Shown: positions 14,599-25,156, counted from the first letter of the stretch. The stretch is DNA of 64,000 bases from Armatimonadota bacterium (GCA_025360125.1 JANYCU010000043.1:1-64000), one strand, 5' to 3'. Notes: a model not told the origin generated them from the sequence alone. Translations and numbers: made by a program.

Positions 14599-15852
14599 AT
14601 GCCACGGATGGGCAGTTACTATTTGGTCGCATTAACGGTTGTTGCTCTTGCGGGATGCAAGAAGCATGATCGCGTTGAATTTACCAAATGGGTTGCACCT
14701 AGTTCTCAATCACGAATGACGGTTACAGAGGCTTCAGCCAAGCTCGTTAGCGCTGGCAGTGCAGTTGATCAACGTGCGAAAGCATCAGTGAAGCCAGATT
14801 CAAAAGGAAAGCCAACTTCGCCAATCACGACCCGAACAACATTCTTTCCAAAGCAAAAAAAAGAAGCCCGAAAGATTATTGGTGGCTCGAAGAAAGAAGC
14901 TCTCGCAGCCGCAGCATTGATCGATCATTTAGTCTACGAGCCAACTGGACTAACACCGCCACCGTCTTACTTGGCTGGAATCCGCCTGATCGGCAACTCC
15001 CTCATCTGGGATATCGAAGACGCCCTTAGCAATCACGACTACGACAAGGCTATTCCTGCATGTGGACAAGCGACCCAACTCGGATTTGCCTTGATGAGCG
15101 GAGGAGCTTACGAAGCGTCCCTCGGGGCATCTTTTATCAACCAAGCCCGGCAAAAAATGGTCCCCGTCCTCGGAAATCTGAGCGGCCTCCAACTAGGGAA
15201 GCTAGGAGCGGTCCTACAGAAGGCAAGCGCGAAGCGTCCGTCTCTGCAAGTAACCGTTGAAAACGAACGGGAAAATATGTTGCTGGGCCTGCAACAAGCG
15301 CAAGATGCATTTGAAAACAACAAACTAGATGGATTGCAAGATCGACTGGGCGTTAGCTCGAAAGACACCATCGACATGCTTCAATCGCTCGAAAAAGATC
15401 AGGAAAAAGGAAAAGCCATTTTCGACTGGATTGGAAACGACATAACCGCTCGGTCAGGCTGGTATTTGAAGCTGTTGAAGAGTCCTCGCAACGCTGGCTT
15501 GCAGCCCAAAAAGGATGAGACCAAGTCAAAGCTCATGATTTATCGATACTTTGGGTCGAGTATAGAAAACCTGGTTCCGATGCTACAACTGACCTACTGC
15601 CGGACCCAGCTATTCGTTTTGGAATGCTACTTAAAGCAAAAACTAAAGATGGGCAAGGACCTGCCCGACTCTTTGTCAAAATTCTCACGGGTGGCCACGC
15701 TGGACCCGTTCACTGGTGAGCCCTTTTATTACAAGGCAAGTGATTCAAGCTACGTCCTCTACTCAGCAGGCGAAGATGGCATCGACAATGGCGGCACAAC
15801 GGACTCGAATGGTCGACGCCAAGACATCCAGCTAGAAAAAGCTCACAGCTGA
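14599..15852 (+). CDS. Hypothetical lipoprotein
   Basis: 417 residues. SYYLVALTVVALAGC is a signal peptide with lipobox (Cys20). A Ser/Lys/Thr-rich linker (residues 30-80) is followed by a mostly helical domain with no recognised fold. The C-terminal 50 residues hold DPFTGEPFYYKASDSS and LYSAGEDGIDNGGTTD, a Gly/Asp-rich ending frequent in secreted proteins of Planctomycetes and Armatimonadota, often behind pseudopilin-like regions. Divergent from the nucleotidyltransferase (67 bp apart); its end overlaps the ABC gene end by 10 bp. Confidence 0.7.
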   Translation: MPRMGSYYLVALTVVALAGCKKHDRVEFTKWVAPSSQSRMTVTEASAKLVSAGSAVDQRAKASVKPDSKGKPTSPITTRTTFFPKQKKEARKIIGGSKKEALAAAALIDHLVYEPTGLTPPPSYLAGIRLIGNSLIWDIEDALSNHDYDKAIPACGQATQLGFALMSGGAYEASLGASFINQARQKMVPVLGNLSGLQLGKLGAVLQKASAKRPSLQVTVENERENMLLGLQQAQDAFENNKLDGLQDRLGVSSKDTIDMLQSLEKDQEKGKAIFDWIGNDITARSGWYLKLLKSPRNAGLQPKKDETKSKLMIYRYFGSSIENLVPMLQLTYCRTQLFVLECYLKQKLKMGKDLPDSLSKFSRVATLDPFTGEPFYYKASDSSYVLYSAGEDGIDNGGTTDSNGRRQDIQLEKAHS

Positions 15853-16646
15853 AATTCAGCTGGCTTCGCAGGAGAAGATGCTGCCGCCCCAACAGGCACT
15901 GGCGTTTCAATCGGAGCTTCAGGATCGGGCAATTTCAAAAGAGCGTCTCTCGCGTCGATCGGGTTGGCGACCATTTCATCGATTTGCACGCGGCCATCGC
16001 GGAATCGAATGATTCGCTTGCAGTGGTGAGCAATCTCCTCTTCGTGAGTGACAATGATGACCGTCTTACCGTGGCGATTGAGGTCCTGAAACACCGCCAT
16101 GATGTCTTCAGACGTCCTTGAATCGAGGTTTCCCGTTGGCTCGTCACCCAAGATCATGACGGGATTCGTGACAATTGCGCGTGCGATAGCCACACGTTGC
16201 TGTTGGCCACCAGATAATTCACTCGGCTTGTGGTCAATTCGGTCGCCAAGTCCCACTTTTTCGAGGGCCACTTTGGCAGTCGCCGCACGATCTTTTACGC
16301 CCGCATACATCAATGGAAGCTCAACGTTCTTGAGCGCCGAAGTTCGAGGAAGTAGATTGAAGTTTTGAAAGACAAAGCCAATATATTTGTTGCGAATGGC
16401 GGCCAATTGGTTATCGTTCATTGTTGCAACAGGCTTTCCGTCAAGCTCAATTTCGCCTTCGCTTGGCCGATCAAGACAGCCTATCAAGTTCATAAATGTC
16501 GACTTACCTGAGCCAGATGGTCCCATAATTGCGACGAATTCGCCTTCATTAATCGTAATGTCAATTTGCCTCAAAGCATGAACCGTCTGGTCGCCCATCA
16601 CGTACTTTTTCGAGAGTCCGCGAACTTGGACTACGGGTTGGCTCAT
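15843..16646 (-). CDS. ABC transporter ATPase, MacB/LolD type
   Basis: 267 residues. Walker [10 protein letters not shown] (near residue 40), Q-loop [10 protein letters not shown], signature [14 protein letters not shown], Walker [10 protein letters not shown], and the switch His in VIIVTHEEE. The sequence fits the MacB/LolD/FtsE branch. The last 35 residues are a Pro/Ala-rich extension. The ATG overlaps the stop of the TolC-like gene (ATGA), so both come from one message. No permease or membrane-fusion gene is next to it; these must be elsewhere, or the genes have been rearranged. Confidence 0.88.
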   Translation of the reverse strand: MSQPVVQVRGLSKKYVMGDQTVHALRQIDITINEGEFVAIMGPSGSGKSTFMNLIGCLDRPSEGEIELDGKPVATMNDNQLAAIRNKYIGFVFQNFNLLPRTSALKNVELPLMYAGVKDRAATAKVALEKVGLGDRIDHKPSELSGGQQQRVAIARAIVTNPVMILGDEPTGNLDSRTSEDIMAVFQDLNRHGKTVIIVTHEEEIAHHCKRIIRFRDGRVQIDEMVANPIDARDALLKLPDPEAPIETPVPVGAAASSPAKPAEFQL

Positions 16647-17920
16647 TGGCCCTCTTCGCCGGGCATTGGAAGTCCCGTTACAAATCGAAGCTTAAGCTGT
16701 GAAATTTGAACGTCATAAGATGCTTGAATAAAGTTGGCCTCGGCGGTGACCAAGCTAACTTGCGCAGTAATGACATCGATGAGGCTCGCCGCTCCTAACT
16801 TTTGAGATTCATCGGCGGCTTGGTAATTAAGCTGAGCTGCCTTCAATGCCAGGGCAGCCGACGACAACCGAAGCTGGTCTTGCTGATAGGTTAAATAGGT
16901 TGCTTCGATTTCACTGCGGGCATCTTTCTCGGCCTGATCTAAGACCGCTTTTGATGCCATCAGATTCGCCCGTCCGCCCGTCACCTCAGCCTTACTTCTT
17001 CCGCCGTCAAATAGAGGATAAGTCAACAAGAACGATGCGTTTCGGTTTGAGCTCTCACTTGGCGTGAACTGCCGACTGTAGTTAAAGTCCAAGGACCAAG
17101 CAAGACCTGCGTCGATTTCAGTTACCCGCAAGGAGTTCGATTGGCTACTGACGTTTTTCCTTCGGGCGACGAGGTCTGGCCGGCTTTTTAAACCAAGTTC
17201 CACTGCGCCAGCAACACCAGATGGTAAGTCAGTCGACGGCACGAAAGTGACCAAGTCCAAGTCCAATGGCGCGTAATTGTTCTGCAAGCCGATAATCGCT
17301 TTGAGAAACGCTGTATTGGTATTGGTCTTATTTTTGGCGCTAATCGCATTCACTTTAGCGTTGAGTGAATCCGCTTCAGCTTGAAGGATTTCGCGTCGAG
17401 CTGCATCACCAACGCGGACTCGAGTCTTGGTTTGATCAAGAACCTTTTCCGAACGAAGTTGCTCAGAATTGGCAACTTTTTCCAGCTCTTGAGCTCGCAA
17501 GGTCTCAAGGAAATCCACTACCACATCAAAAATGATGGTCCGCAAGGTTTGTTGAGTTTGGGCTTCTTGGGCCGAAACTCCGTCACGAGCAGCTCTAAGA
17601 TTGGCATCGCGCACACCAGCATCGAGAACTCTCCAGGTCAATCCTGCTTGAGTTGAAGTTTGGGAAAACGCAACCGACGTGGATCCCGGATTTTGGCGTA
17701 GGCTGTCGGTATACGTCAAAGTTGGCGTGACAACCGGGAAAAATGAAGACGCTGCAATGGTCCGGCGAGCCTTCGACGCCACGATGTCAAGCTCGGCCGC
17801 CTTTAATGTCCCGTTGTTCCGCTTGGCAAGACGAATTGCTTCGTCCATCGTGAGCTTTTCACCAAAGCTGTGTGATGCAAACACCACCAGCAATCCACAA
17901 ATTGATAATTTTCCTCTCAT
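16643..17920 (-). CDS. TolC-family outer-membrane efflux protein
   Basis: 425 residues with a signal peptide (MRGKLSICGLLVVFASHSFG) and two long alpha-helical repeats characteristic of TolC. Each half starts with a similar pattern: LTMDEAIRLAKRNNGTLKAAELDI, and VAGAVELGLKSRPDLVARRKNV. Helical coiled-coil stretches (ARDGVSAQEAQTQQTLR, KVLDQTKTRVRVGDAARREI) follow each. It would form the outer-membrane exit duct of a tripartite exporter with the ABC ATPase encoded immediately downstream. Confidence 0.85.
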   Translation of the reverse strand: MRGKLSICGLLVVFASHSFGEKLTMDEAIRLAKRNNGTLKAAELDIVASKARRTIAASSFFPVVTPTLTYTDSLRQNPGSTSVAFSQTSTQAGLTWRVLDAGVRDANLRAARDGVSAQEAQTQQTLRTIIFDVVVDFLETLRAQELEKVANSEQLRSEKVLDQTKTRVRVGDAARREILQAEADSLNAKVNAISAKNKTNTNTAFLKAIIGLQNNYAPLDLDLVTFVPSTDLPSGVAGAVELGLKSRPDLVARRKNVSSQSNSLRVTEIDAGLAWSLDFNYSRQFTPSESSNRNASFLLTYPLFDGGRSKAEVTGGRANLMASKAVLDQAEKDARSEIEATYLTYQQDQLRLSSAALALKAAQLNYQAADESQKLGAASLIDVITAQVSLVTAEANFIQASYDVQISQLKLRFVTGLPMPGEEGQ

Positions 17921-17987
17921 CCCTTTTCCCTCAATCTTTACGCTGCTACTTGACCTTACGATTCCCTTTAGGACCTGTTACCTAAAA

Positions 17988-19289
<1,302 letters not shown>

Positions 19290-19401
19290 TCATCCTTGAT
19301 GCTGCGGCCAACTCAAAAAAAGTAGCCGACGCATCTTGTCGAGGATCCGCCGGCGATTAACCGTTGAGCCTTCTCCCAACGTTAATAGATTATGACCGAA
19401 T

Positions 19402-19788
19402 TTAGACCCAAGTAGACGCTCGTCGAAAATGCTTGAACGTCACGGGTCGCCGAATGTTTGCAAAAACAAAATCGGGCCAACCCGCCATGAAGTCCAATTC
19501 GTAATCGTCTGGTGGCGTCACGAGCACAAGCGGAATTTTCGATGCGGTTGGATGACTCATTTTTGCTTGAGCGAATTTTTCGTACCCGGAGATTTTGTGC
19601 GGCTCATCGAGGGTAGCTAGAAGGTCGAGAAACACTAGATCGGCACCCTCGCAAGCGTTTAATCCTGTTTCCCAATCCGAAAAACAGTTGAATGTATCAC
19701 TCGGATGGAAGCCTTCTCGAGCTTCACTTTCCATTTCGCTATCCTTTGTGATTAAGACAAATTTCATCCTTACAAGGCGATCATACAT
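19402..19788 (-). CDS. Degenerate CheY-like receiver protein
   Basis: 128 residues, possibly starting at the internal Met (19767). The order of strands matches a receiver: KFVLITKDS, then ADLVFLDLLATLDEP with an Asp in the phospho-acceptor place, PLVLVTPPDD, and FANIRRPVTF where a Lys-Pro would be expected. The conserved Lys is replaced by Arg and the acidic pair after strand 1 is changed (KDSE), so phosphorylation is doubtful. It is divergent from the sigma factor gene and could be a protein-interaction module for it. Confidence 0.45.
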   Translation of the reverse strand: MYDRLVRMKFVLITKDSEMESEAREGFHPSDTFNCFSDWETGLNACEGADLVFLDLLATLDEPHKISGYEKFAQAKMSHPTASKIPLVLVTPPDDYELDFMAGWPDFVFANIRRPVTFKHFRRASTWV

Positions 19789-19892
19789 GATTCAGCCCGA
19801 TTGGACAAGGTTTGTTAAGTTGTCATGGGTAGTCCCAAGCGCATTTGTTTGAAAATGCTAGAATAGAGGTAGACCAATTGGAACAAGTTTTT

Positions 19893-20492
19893 ATGAATTC
19901 AACCATTGAAAATCATTCCTCATTTCCGGATTCCGAGAGATTCGAAAAGATGATTGAGCAAAGCCAAAAGCGGGCCTACCGTATGGCTTATGAGTTGACC
20001 AGAAACGCTTCCGACGCTGAAGACCTGATCCAAGAAACCTACATCAAAGCCTGGAAAGGATTTGATTCCTATGCCATCGAAAAGCCATTCCTGAATTGGC
20101 TCCTTCGCATCATGCAGCGAGCATATTTAGACTCTCGGCGGCGGGCAAACCCAATCCGAAAAGCTGATTCGCTGCAAGCGATCGCTCAAAGCGTCGAGGG
20201 TGAAATACAGGAACTGACGATTGCCGACCAGTCGCCCATTGCGTCCGATGAAGTCTTATTTGGTGAGTACCAAGAGCAGTTGTCGCGATCGCTTGATAAC
20301 ATTCCTGAGATTTACGCCACTGCGATTCGGCAGTGCGATCTCGAAGGCATGTCCTACCATGAAATTGCCGAACAGCAAAACACCACGATCGGAACGGTTC
20401 GCTCAAGAATTCACCGTGGTCGCAAGCTCCTCCGAGTCGCAATTTTGAAAGGCGATTACCAGTTTTCGCCTTACCAGCTTAAGAATCAGTAA
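19893..20492 (+). CDS. ECF-type RNA polymerase sigma factor
   Basis: 199 residues from ATG 19893 (GGAA 9 nt upstream); the frame is open 16 codons further up. Region 2: RAYRMAYELTRNASDAEDLIQETYIKAWKGF, which holds the -10 and core-binding motifs. Region 4: DLEGMSYHEIAEQQNTTIGTVRSRIHRGRKLL with the -35 recognition HTH. No fused anti-sigma or C-terminal domain, and no anti-sigma gene is adjacent. Probably responds to an envelope or stress signal. Confidence 0.9.
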   Translation: MNSTIENHSSFPDSERFEKMIEQSQKRAYRMAYELTRNASDAEDLIQETYIKAWKGFDSYAIEKPFLNWLLRIMQRAYLDSRRRANPIRKADSLQAIAQSVEGEIQELTIADQSPIASDEVLFGEYQEQLSRSLDNIPEIYATAIRQCDLEGMSYHEIAEQQNTTIGTVRSRIHRGRKLLRVAILKGDYQFSPYQLKNQ

Positions 20493-20514
20493 TTTCTGCC
20501 AAGAATATTGATCA

Positions 20515-20700
20515 ATGCAGGGGATTTCTAGTCAAGTTACGAGCATCGCAAGCCAAATTAACACCGACCCGGCAGCCAATGCCCAAACCCGTGTCCAAGG
20601 CATGCTTTTGAAAAAGGCACTTGAGGGTCAGAAATCTGAAACCGCCCAATTGCTTTCCATGCTCGAAGGAAAGGGACGGATTGTGGATATTCGAGCTTAA
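20515..20700 (+). CDS. Small YjfB-like putative motility protein
   Basis: 61 residues, 22 bp after the sigma factor gene. The pattern SQVTSIASQI, a short linker, VQGMLLKKALEGQKSETAQLLSML is the small helical layout of the YjfB family, annotated as putative motility proteins on thin evidence. May be cotranscribed with the sigma gene. The ribosome-binding site is weak. Confidence 0.5.
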   Translation: MQGISSQVTSIASQINTDPAANAQTRVQGMLLKKALEGQKSETAQLLSMLEGKGRIVDIRA

Positions 20701-20703
20701 AGT

Positions 20704-20818
20704 CAGTGCAAGAGCAAGAGCAAGAAACAGAGTCCACCCAGTAAATTCTAAACTGCGGTCAAAGACTGGGGCATCATTCTTATCTTGCACCCGCACTCGC
20801 TCTCGCACTCAACCCGGG
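20704..20818. repeat. Degenerate short repeats flanking a gap
   Basis: AGAGCAAGAGCAAGA (about 20708-20725) and, at 20784-20813, GCACCCGCACTCGCTCTCGC, whose complement is again a run of GAGTGC/GAGAGC units. The two runs are inverted relative to each other and could pair. Non-coding. Confidence 0.5.
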
Positions 20819-20853
20819 AACCAATTCCGCCCCCTGCGGGTACACTATGGTCA

Positions 20854-21108
20854 GTGAGCGAGAAGACGCCCGTAACTCCTACCAAGAATTCTTGGCTAAA
20901 AAATACCTATTTTTGGATTGCAGCAGTGCTTTTCCTATTGGGTATTGCTGGCCTAGTGAAAGGAGATAACTTCATTCGTGACCCGGGACAGCGGCACGAG
21001 AACAACCTTTGGGCAATATATTTTGCAGCGTCGGCCATTATGGGAGTCGGCGGATATATTTCCCACAAGATATGGCTCTCTTCGTTTGTCGAAAAGGATT
21101 CTAACTAA
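20854..21108 (+). CDS. Small membrane protein with two TM helices
   Basis: 84 residues from GTG 20854; the frame is open further upstream through the repeat but that part looks non-coding. Two hydrophobic segments, FWIAAVLFLLGIAGLV and LWAIYFAASAIMGVGGYI, are separated by a charged loop containing RDPGQRHENN. The TAA stop overlaps the ATG of the zinc-ribbon gene, so they are coupled. No family recognised. Confidence 0.6.
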   Translation: MSEKTPVTPTKNSWLKNTYFWIAAVLFLLGIAGLVKGDNFIRDPGQRHENNLWAIYFAASAIMGVGGYISHKIWLSSFVEKDSN

Positions 21109-21314
21109 TGGTAAATTGCTCGTGCGGAAAGCCGATTGAAAAAGTGCCAGACTGGCTCAAGTCTGCGCAAGTCGAATTTGTTTGTAACAACTGCCCTAAT
21201 CGGCAACTCAAGAACATTGCGTTCGTAAACCTTGATGCTGGACTGAAGAACCCCGGCAAATCGATTGACGGCGAAACTGAGCCAATGATCGACGAAGACG
21301 AAGACGCAGATTAG
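21108..21314 (+). CDS. Small Cys-rich (zinc-ribbon-like) protein
   Basis: 68 residues. Cys4-x-Cys6 near the start (NCSCGKP) and Cys-x2-Cys in VCNNCPNRQ make a probable zinc-binding knuckle; the tail is acidic (PMIDEDEDAD). It overlaps the stop of the membrane-protein gene by one base and is followed by a strong terminator. Function unknown. Confidence 0.65.
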   Translation: MVNCSCGKPIEKVPDWLKSAQVEFVCNNCPNRQLKNIAFVNLDAGLKNPGKSIDGETEPMIDEDEDAD

Positions 21315-21337
21315 TCCCCTACTTTAAAACAAAGAAA

Positions 21338-21376
21338 AACGGCGAACTTGAGCATATTAAGTTCGCCGTTTTTTAT
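21338..21376 (+). terminator. Rho-independent terminator
   Basis: AACGGCGAACTT, a 9-nt loop, then AAGTTCGCCGTT and TTTTT. A perfect 12-bp stem 25 bp after the zinc-ribbon gene; the A-run before it means it may also work leftwards. Confidence 0.9.
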
Positions 21377-21447
21377 GATGTGGGGGCTTTAAACCTACCC
21401 GGTATTATTGCTGAAGACGCTGTTTAAGCGTCTCCTATATTGATGAT

Positions 21448-21684
21448 CTATGCGGTTCGCGCAAAGACCCGATTTGGTCTCGGGGTCATCAGGAGGATCC
21501 TATCTGGGCTCACTCCAAGCCCTTCTTCACAACGATTGATGATCGTGTTCTCAGAAAGAGTACTTGTTTGGGGCACCATTACTTGTACCTTCAACATCTC
21601 TCTCTCAAAACTGACGACCGCATTGATAATGCCATCTTGAGTCTTCAAGAACTCTTCGATTTTTCTCAGTTCTGTTCCGTTCAT
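21448..21684 (-). CDS. Small hypothetical protein
   Basis: 78 residues: a helix (ELRKIEEFLKTQDGI), a strand pair (INAVVSFEREMLKVQVMVPQ), and a second helix/strand (NTIINRCEEGLGVSPDRILLMTP). This alternating alpha-beta pattern resembles small ferredoxin-fold or YlmH-like domains, but I do not recognise it. Stands alone between a terminator and RNase J. Confidence 0.5.
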   Translation of the reverse strand: MNGTELRKIEEFLKTQDGIINAVVSFEREMLKVQVMVPQTSTLSENTIINRCEEGLGVSPDRILLMTPRPNRVFARTA

Positions 21685-21843
21685 TTCACTATCCCTTACA
21701 GATATAGTTGGTTTAACGTTCCAGAAGCCCCAGGGTTTAGTGCAAACGTCCTAATAATTTCCTACACGGATCATATTTGGATCAATTTGAGCCTGGGTCA
21801 AGTCTAAAGCGGCATTTTTTTGTGCAGGCAAAAGTCCCGGCAA

Positions 21844-23511
21844 TTAAACTTCAATAACCGCGGCCACAATCAGTGGTCGCAACTTCCCGCTTTTCGCCAT
21901 GAATTTCTTCACGATCGTTGTCGCGTCGTTGCGAATTCGGTCAAGGTCTTTGATTTCCTCTTTCTTCAACGAAGAGATCGCATCGGTCATGATGTCTTGA
22001 GCCCGCTCAATCATTCCCGGCGATCCATGGAACCCTCGGGTAAGAATCGTCGGGTCGCCAACAATCTCTCCCGCTAGCGTATCGACCGCGATCGACAAAA
22101 TCAAAACGCCATCATTGGCAACCGAGAAGCGATCTCGCAGGATTTCTGGTGTCACTCCCGGGGTTCCGCTGTTGTCAATCAACACGACGCCCGTATGAAC
22201 CGCCTTGCCAAGTCGAGCATTCTTCTCATCCATCTCGAGCGGTACGCCCGCTTCAAGGGTAAACACCCGGTGGGCTGGATAACCCATGTCCATCGCGATC
22301 TGGTTATAAAGGAACTGGTGCCGAGGCTCACCATGAACCGGGGCAATGTAAAACGGCTTGGTCAAGTTGATCATCATCTTCAACTCTTCCTGGTAGGCGT
22401 GTCCGCTCACATGGATGGGCAAAGGCGAATCATAAATAACGTTGCAACCCAACTGAAACAGTCGGTTAATCGTTCGCCAAATGGGTCCTTCGTTGCCCGG
22501 AATCGGTCGCGCCGAATAGATCAACGTGTCACCCTCCTTAATCTGCAAACGACCATAGTCGGCTTTGCTCATCTGGACCAATGCGCTCAGCATCTCGCCT
22601 TGCGATCCCGTCGTCAAAATTGCAACCTCGTTCGGCGGCAACGTCTTCGCTTCGTCTAAGTTGATGCCGACACCATTCGGAATCGTCAAGTAACCCATGC
22701 TTTGACAAATATCGATGTTCCGCTCCATCGAGCGTCCGACCACGGCAACCTTTCGTCCCGTTTCTTTCGCAACGTCATAAACTTGTTGCATTCGGTGGAT
22801 GTTCGAGGCAAAGGTCGTCAGAAGCACTCGGCCAGGGGCGGTGCTCATGACTTTGCGCAATCCTTCGGCGACGGAACGCTCACTCGGGCCCCAACCTTTT
22901 CGCTCGACATTAGTTGAATCCGAGAGAAGCAACACGACTCCCTCTTCTCCAATTTCGCCAAAGCGTTTGAGGTCAGTCAATTTGCCATCGACGGGCGTAA
23001 AGTCGAGCTTAAAGTCGCCCGTAAACAAAACATATCCGTGCTCGGTATTCACCGCAACCGAACAGTTCTCAGGAATCGAGTGGGTTACCCGGATAAATTC
23101 GACCGCAAAAGAGCCAACTTTGACAATCTCGCCCGCGGGAATGATTCGGTAATCGATCTTTTTGTTAGGAAGTCGCTCTTCCATCTTGTGCCGAATCAAG
23201 GCGTGGGTGAACTCAGTGAGATAAACCGGAACCGAGACGTCTCGTAGCAAGTGGGGAAGTCCGCCAACGTGGTCTTCGTGAGCATGGGTCAGGAAGACGC
23301 CCTTGACTTTCTCCTTATTTTCGATCAAATAACTAAAATCGGGAACGACGATATCGACGCCCAACATCTCTTCATTGGGAAACGAAAGACCGCAATCGAT
23401 AACGACAATGTCGTCTCCTTGCTCGACAATACTACAGTTCTTTCCAATCTCTCCAACTCCGCCAAGCGCAATAACGCGAACAAAACTCACCCCATCAGGG
23501 TACCTGGACAT
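21844..23511 (-). CDS. rnj: Ribonuclease J
   Basis: 555 residues, the usual length. VIALGGVGEIGKNCSI is the N-terminal strand, FLTHAHEDHVGGLPHLL the metallo-beta-lactamase HxHxDH centre, VLFTGDFKLDFTPVDG the third metal motif, and HVSGHAYQEELKMMI with PVHGEPRH the beta-CASP His motifs. It is a two-metal 5' exonuclease/endonuclease for mRNA decay and rRNA processing; the C-terminal domain (residues about 450-555) is present. Absence of RNase E cannot be judged from this window. Confidence 0.95.
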   Translation of the reverse strand: MSRYPDGVSFVRVIALGGVGEIGKNCSIVEQGDDIVVIDCGLSFPNEEMLGVDIVVPDFSYLIENKEKVKGVFLTHAHEDHVGGLPHLLRDVSVPVYLTEFTHALIRHKMEERLPNKKIDYRIIPAGEIVKVGSFAVEFIRVTHSIPENCSVAVNTEHGYVLFTGDFKLDFTPVDGKLTDLKRFGEIGEEGVVLLLSDSTNVERKGWGPSERSVAEGLRKVMSTAPGRVLLTTFASNIHRMQQVYDVAKETGRKVAVVGRSMERNIDICQSMGYLTIPNGVGINLDEAKTLPPNEVAILTTGSQGEMLSALVQMSKADYGRLQIKEGDTLIYSARPIPGNEGPIWRTINRLFQLGCNVIYDSPLPIHVSGHAYQEELKMMINLTKPFYIAPVHGEPRHQFLYNQIAMDMGYPAHRVFTLEAGVPLEMDEKNARLGKAVHTGVVLIDNSGTPGVTPEILRDRFSVANDGVLILSIAVDTLAGEIVGDPTILTRGFHGSPGMIERAQDIMTDAISSLKKEEIKDLDRIRNDATTIVKKFMAKSGKLRPLIVAAVIEV

Positions 23512-23520
23512 TTGCTACGA

Positions 23521-23590
23521 GCTTCTAGCTTCAAGCCTCAAGCCTCAAGCCTATTTTGCTAGTAGCTTGAAGCTGGTAGCTAGAAGCTTT
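23521..23590. repeat. Period-7 tandem repeat with hairpin potential
   Basis: Units AGCTTCA-AGCCTCA-AGCCTCA-AGCC, then an inverted segment AGCTTGAAGCTGGTAGCTAGAAGCTT. The outer parts pair with each other. Lies between RNase J and the NanE-ROK gene (divergent starts). Confidence 0.6.
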
Positions 23591-23608
23591 CCTTCATACT
23601 AAACGTAC

Positions 23609-25015
23609 ATGCTCTCCAACTTGCTCGCAATGCTCAAGGAATGTCCGGTCATCGCCTCCGTGCAGGCTTCCGAAGGCTCTGCTCTCGATTATCCGGAATC
23701 GTTGTTTCAATTGGCGCAAGCATCGGTCGATCAAGGAGTTCAAGTGGTGCGCCTCCAAGGGGCCGAGAACATTCGACACATCCGCGAGAAACTTGCGGTC
23801 CCAGTTATTGGCCTCATCAAAAAGAATCACCCAAACTCGGATATTTACATCACGCCGACCCAACATGACGTCAAACGGCTGATCGCCCTTGAGTGTGAAA
23901 TCATCGCTATCGATGCCAGCACCGAACGCCGCCCCGACGGGTCCCGATTTGACGACATGGTCGGCCTCATCCAATCATCTAATCGATTTGCCATGGCTGA
24001 CTGCGACAGCGAACAGTCGGTCGATAATGCGGTTCGAAGCCACGCAAACATCATCAGCACAACCTTGGCGGGCTACACCAACAAACGCCCCATGACCGAC
24101 GGTCCCGACTTCGACCTGATCCGATATGCCGTATCAAGACGAGTTACCGTCATTGCCGAAGGCCGATTCACCCAGCGGTGGCAAGTCGAAGCCGCCCTCA
24201 ATATCGGAGCCAAAGGCGTTGTCATTGGCGGAGCCCTAAACGACCCGGTCAAGCAGACCCGAGCTCTAACCCCGACCAGCCGAGCCTACGAGAAAGTTGG
24301 TGCCGTTGACCTCGGTGGAACCTGGATTCGATTCGGAGTTTTCGAAAATGGTGAACTGACAGATGTTCGAAAGATCGCCCGACCTGCCGACCAGCAAGAA
24401 AGAATTGATTGGATCAAAGAACAAATCAAAGCAACGAAAGTTGACCGCCTCGGAATCGGGACGGGCGGCACCGTCGACCCTCGAACTGGAGAAGTGTGGG
24501 AAGCCAAAGAAATCATCCCATCCCACGTTGGCACCATGCTCAATTCCGAAACGTTTGGAGTACCAACCGTCGCCCTCAACGACGGCCTCGCAACAACGTG
24601 GGGCCACTATTGCCATCCCAAATTGGCAGGAAAACGAGTCGCAACCTTGGCTCTCGGAACTGGAGTTGGAGCAGGATTCGCATCCGAAGGTCGAATCTTG
24701 GCGGGAAGACGCGGTGAATACTTGCGGATCAATGACCTCTATCTGCCGAACGGAAAAACTATCGAAGAAGTGCTTGGCGGAGCGGGACTGACTGAAAATC
24801 CAACCAAAGCCCAACAAGACGAAGCCACCAACGCATTTGAGTACGCCGTAAACTACCTGCGCAAAAGCTACTTCCCGGACGAAATTATCATTTGCGGCTC
24901 AGTGGGATTATCTGACTGGCTCCGTCCCGCGCTGGAATCCGCCGGATGCATCCCAACTCCCTACGGCGACGAGGCCGGACTTCACGGTGCTTACCAACTG
25001 GCGTACTACCGCTAA
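23609..25015 (+). CDS. NanE epimerase - ROK kinase fusion
   Basis: 468 residues. Residues 1-225 are a NanE-type N-acetylmannosamine-6-phosphate 2-epimerase: CPVIASVQASEGSAL, GLIKKNHPNSDIYITPT, IAIDASTERRPDGS, MADCDSEQ, VIAEGRFTQ and GAKGVVIGGALNDP. Residues 230-468 are a ROK sugar kinase: VGAVDLGGTWIRFGVFENG for ATP, ALNDGLATTWG with the catalytic Asp, and LALGTGVGAGF. The zinc-binding Cys cluster of most ROK kinases is absent. Together they would phosphorylate N-acetylmannosamine and convert it to GlcNAc-6-P for sialic acid or amino-sugar use. No other nan genes are nearby. Confidence 0.85.
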   Translation: MLSNLLAMLKECPVIASVQASEGSALDYPESLFQLAQASVDQGVQVVRLQGAENIRHIREKLAVPVIGLIKKNHPNSDIYITPTQHDVKRLIALECEIIAIDASTERRPDGSRFDDMVGLIQSSNRFAMADCDSEQSVDNAVRSHANIISTTLAGYTNKRPMTDGPDFDLIRYAVSRRVTVIAEGRFTQRWQVEAALNIGAKGVVIGGALNDPVKQTRALTPTSRAYEKVGAVDLGGTWIRFGVFENGELTDVRKIARPADQQERIDWIKEQIKATKVDRLGIGTGGTVDPRTGEVWEAKEIIPSHVGTMLNSETFGVPTVALNDGLATTWGHYCHPKLAGKRVATLALGTGVGAGFASEGRILAGRRGEYLRINDLYLPNGKTIEEVLGGAGLTENPTKAQQDEATNAFEYAVNYLRKSYFPDEIIICGSVGLSDWLRPALESAGCIPTPYGDEAGLHGAYQLAYYR

Positions 25016-25156
25016 AATAGCCGATGCCTCGCTAATCCAAATAAGATCGACTTTCGGACTATTGGAACTCAATTGGCGAGGCTAATGCGTTTTCAGCCTC
25101 GCCAAGTTAGACCGAACAAATCGTTTGGTCCGGGAAATCAGGTTAGCAAGGCATCC

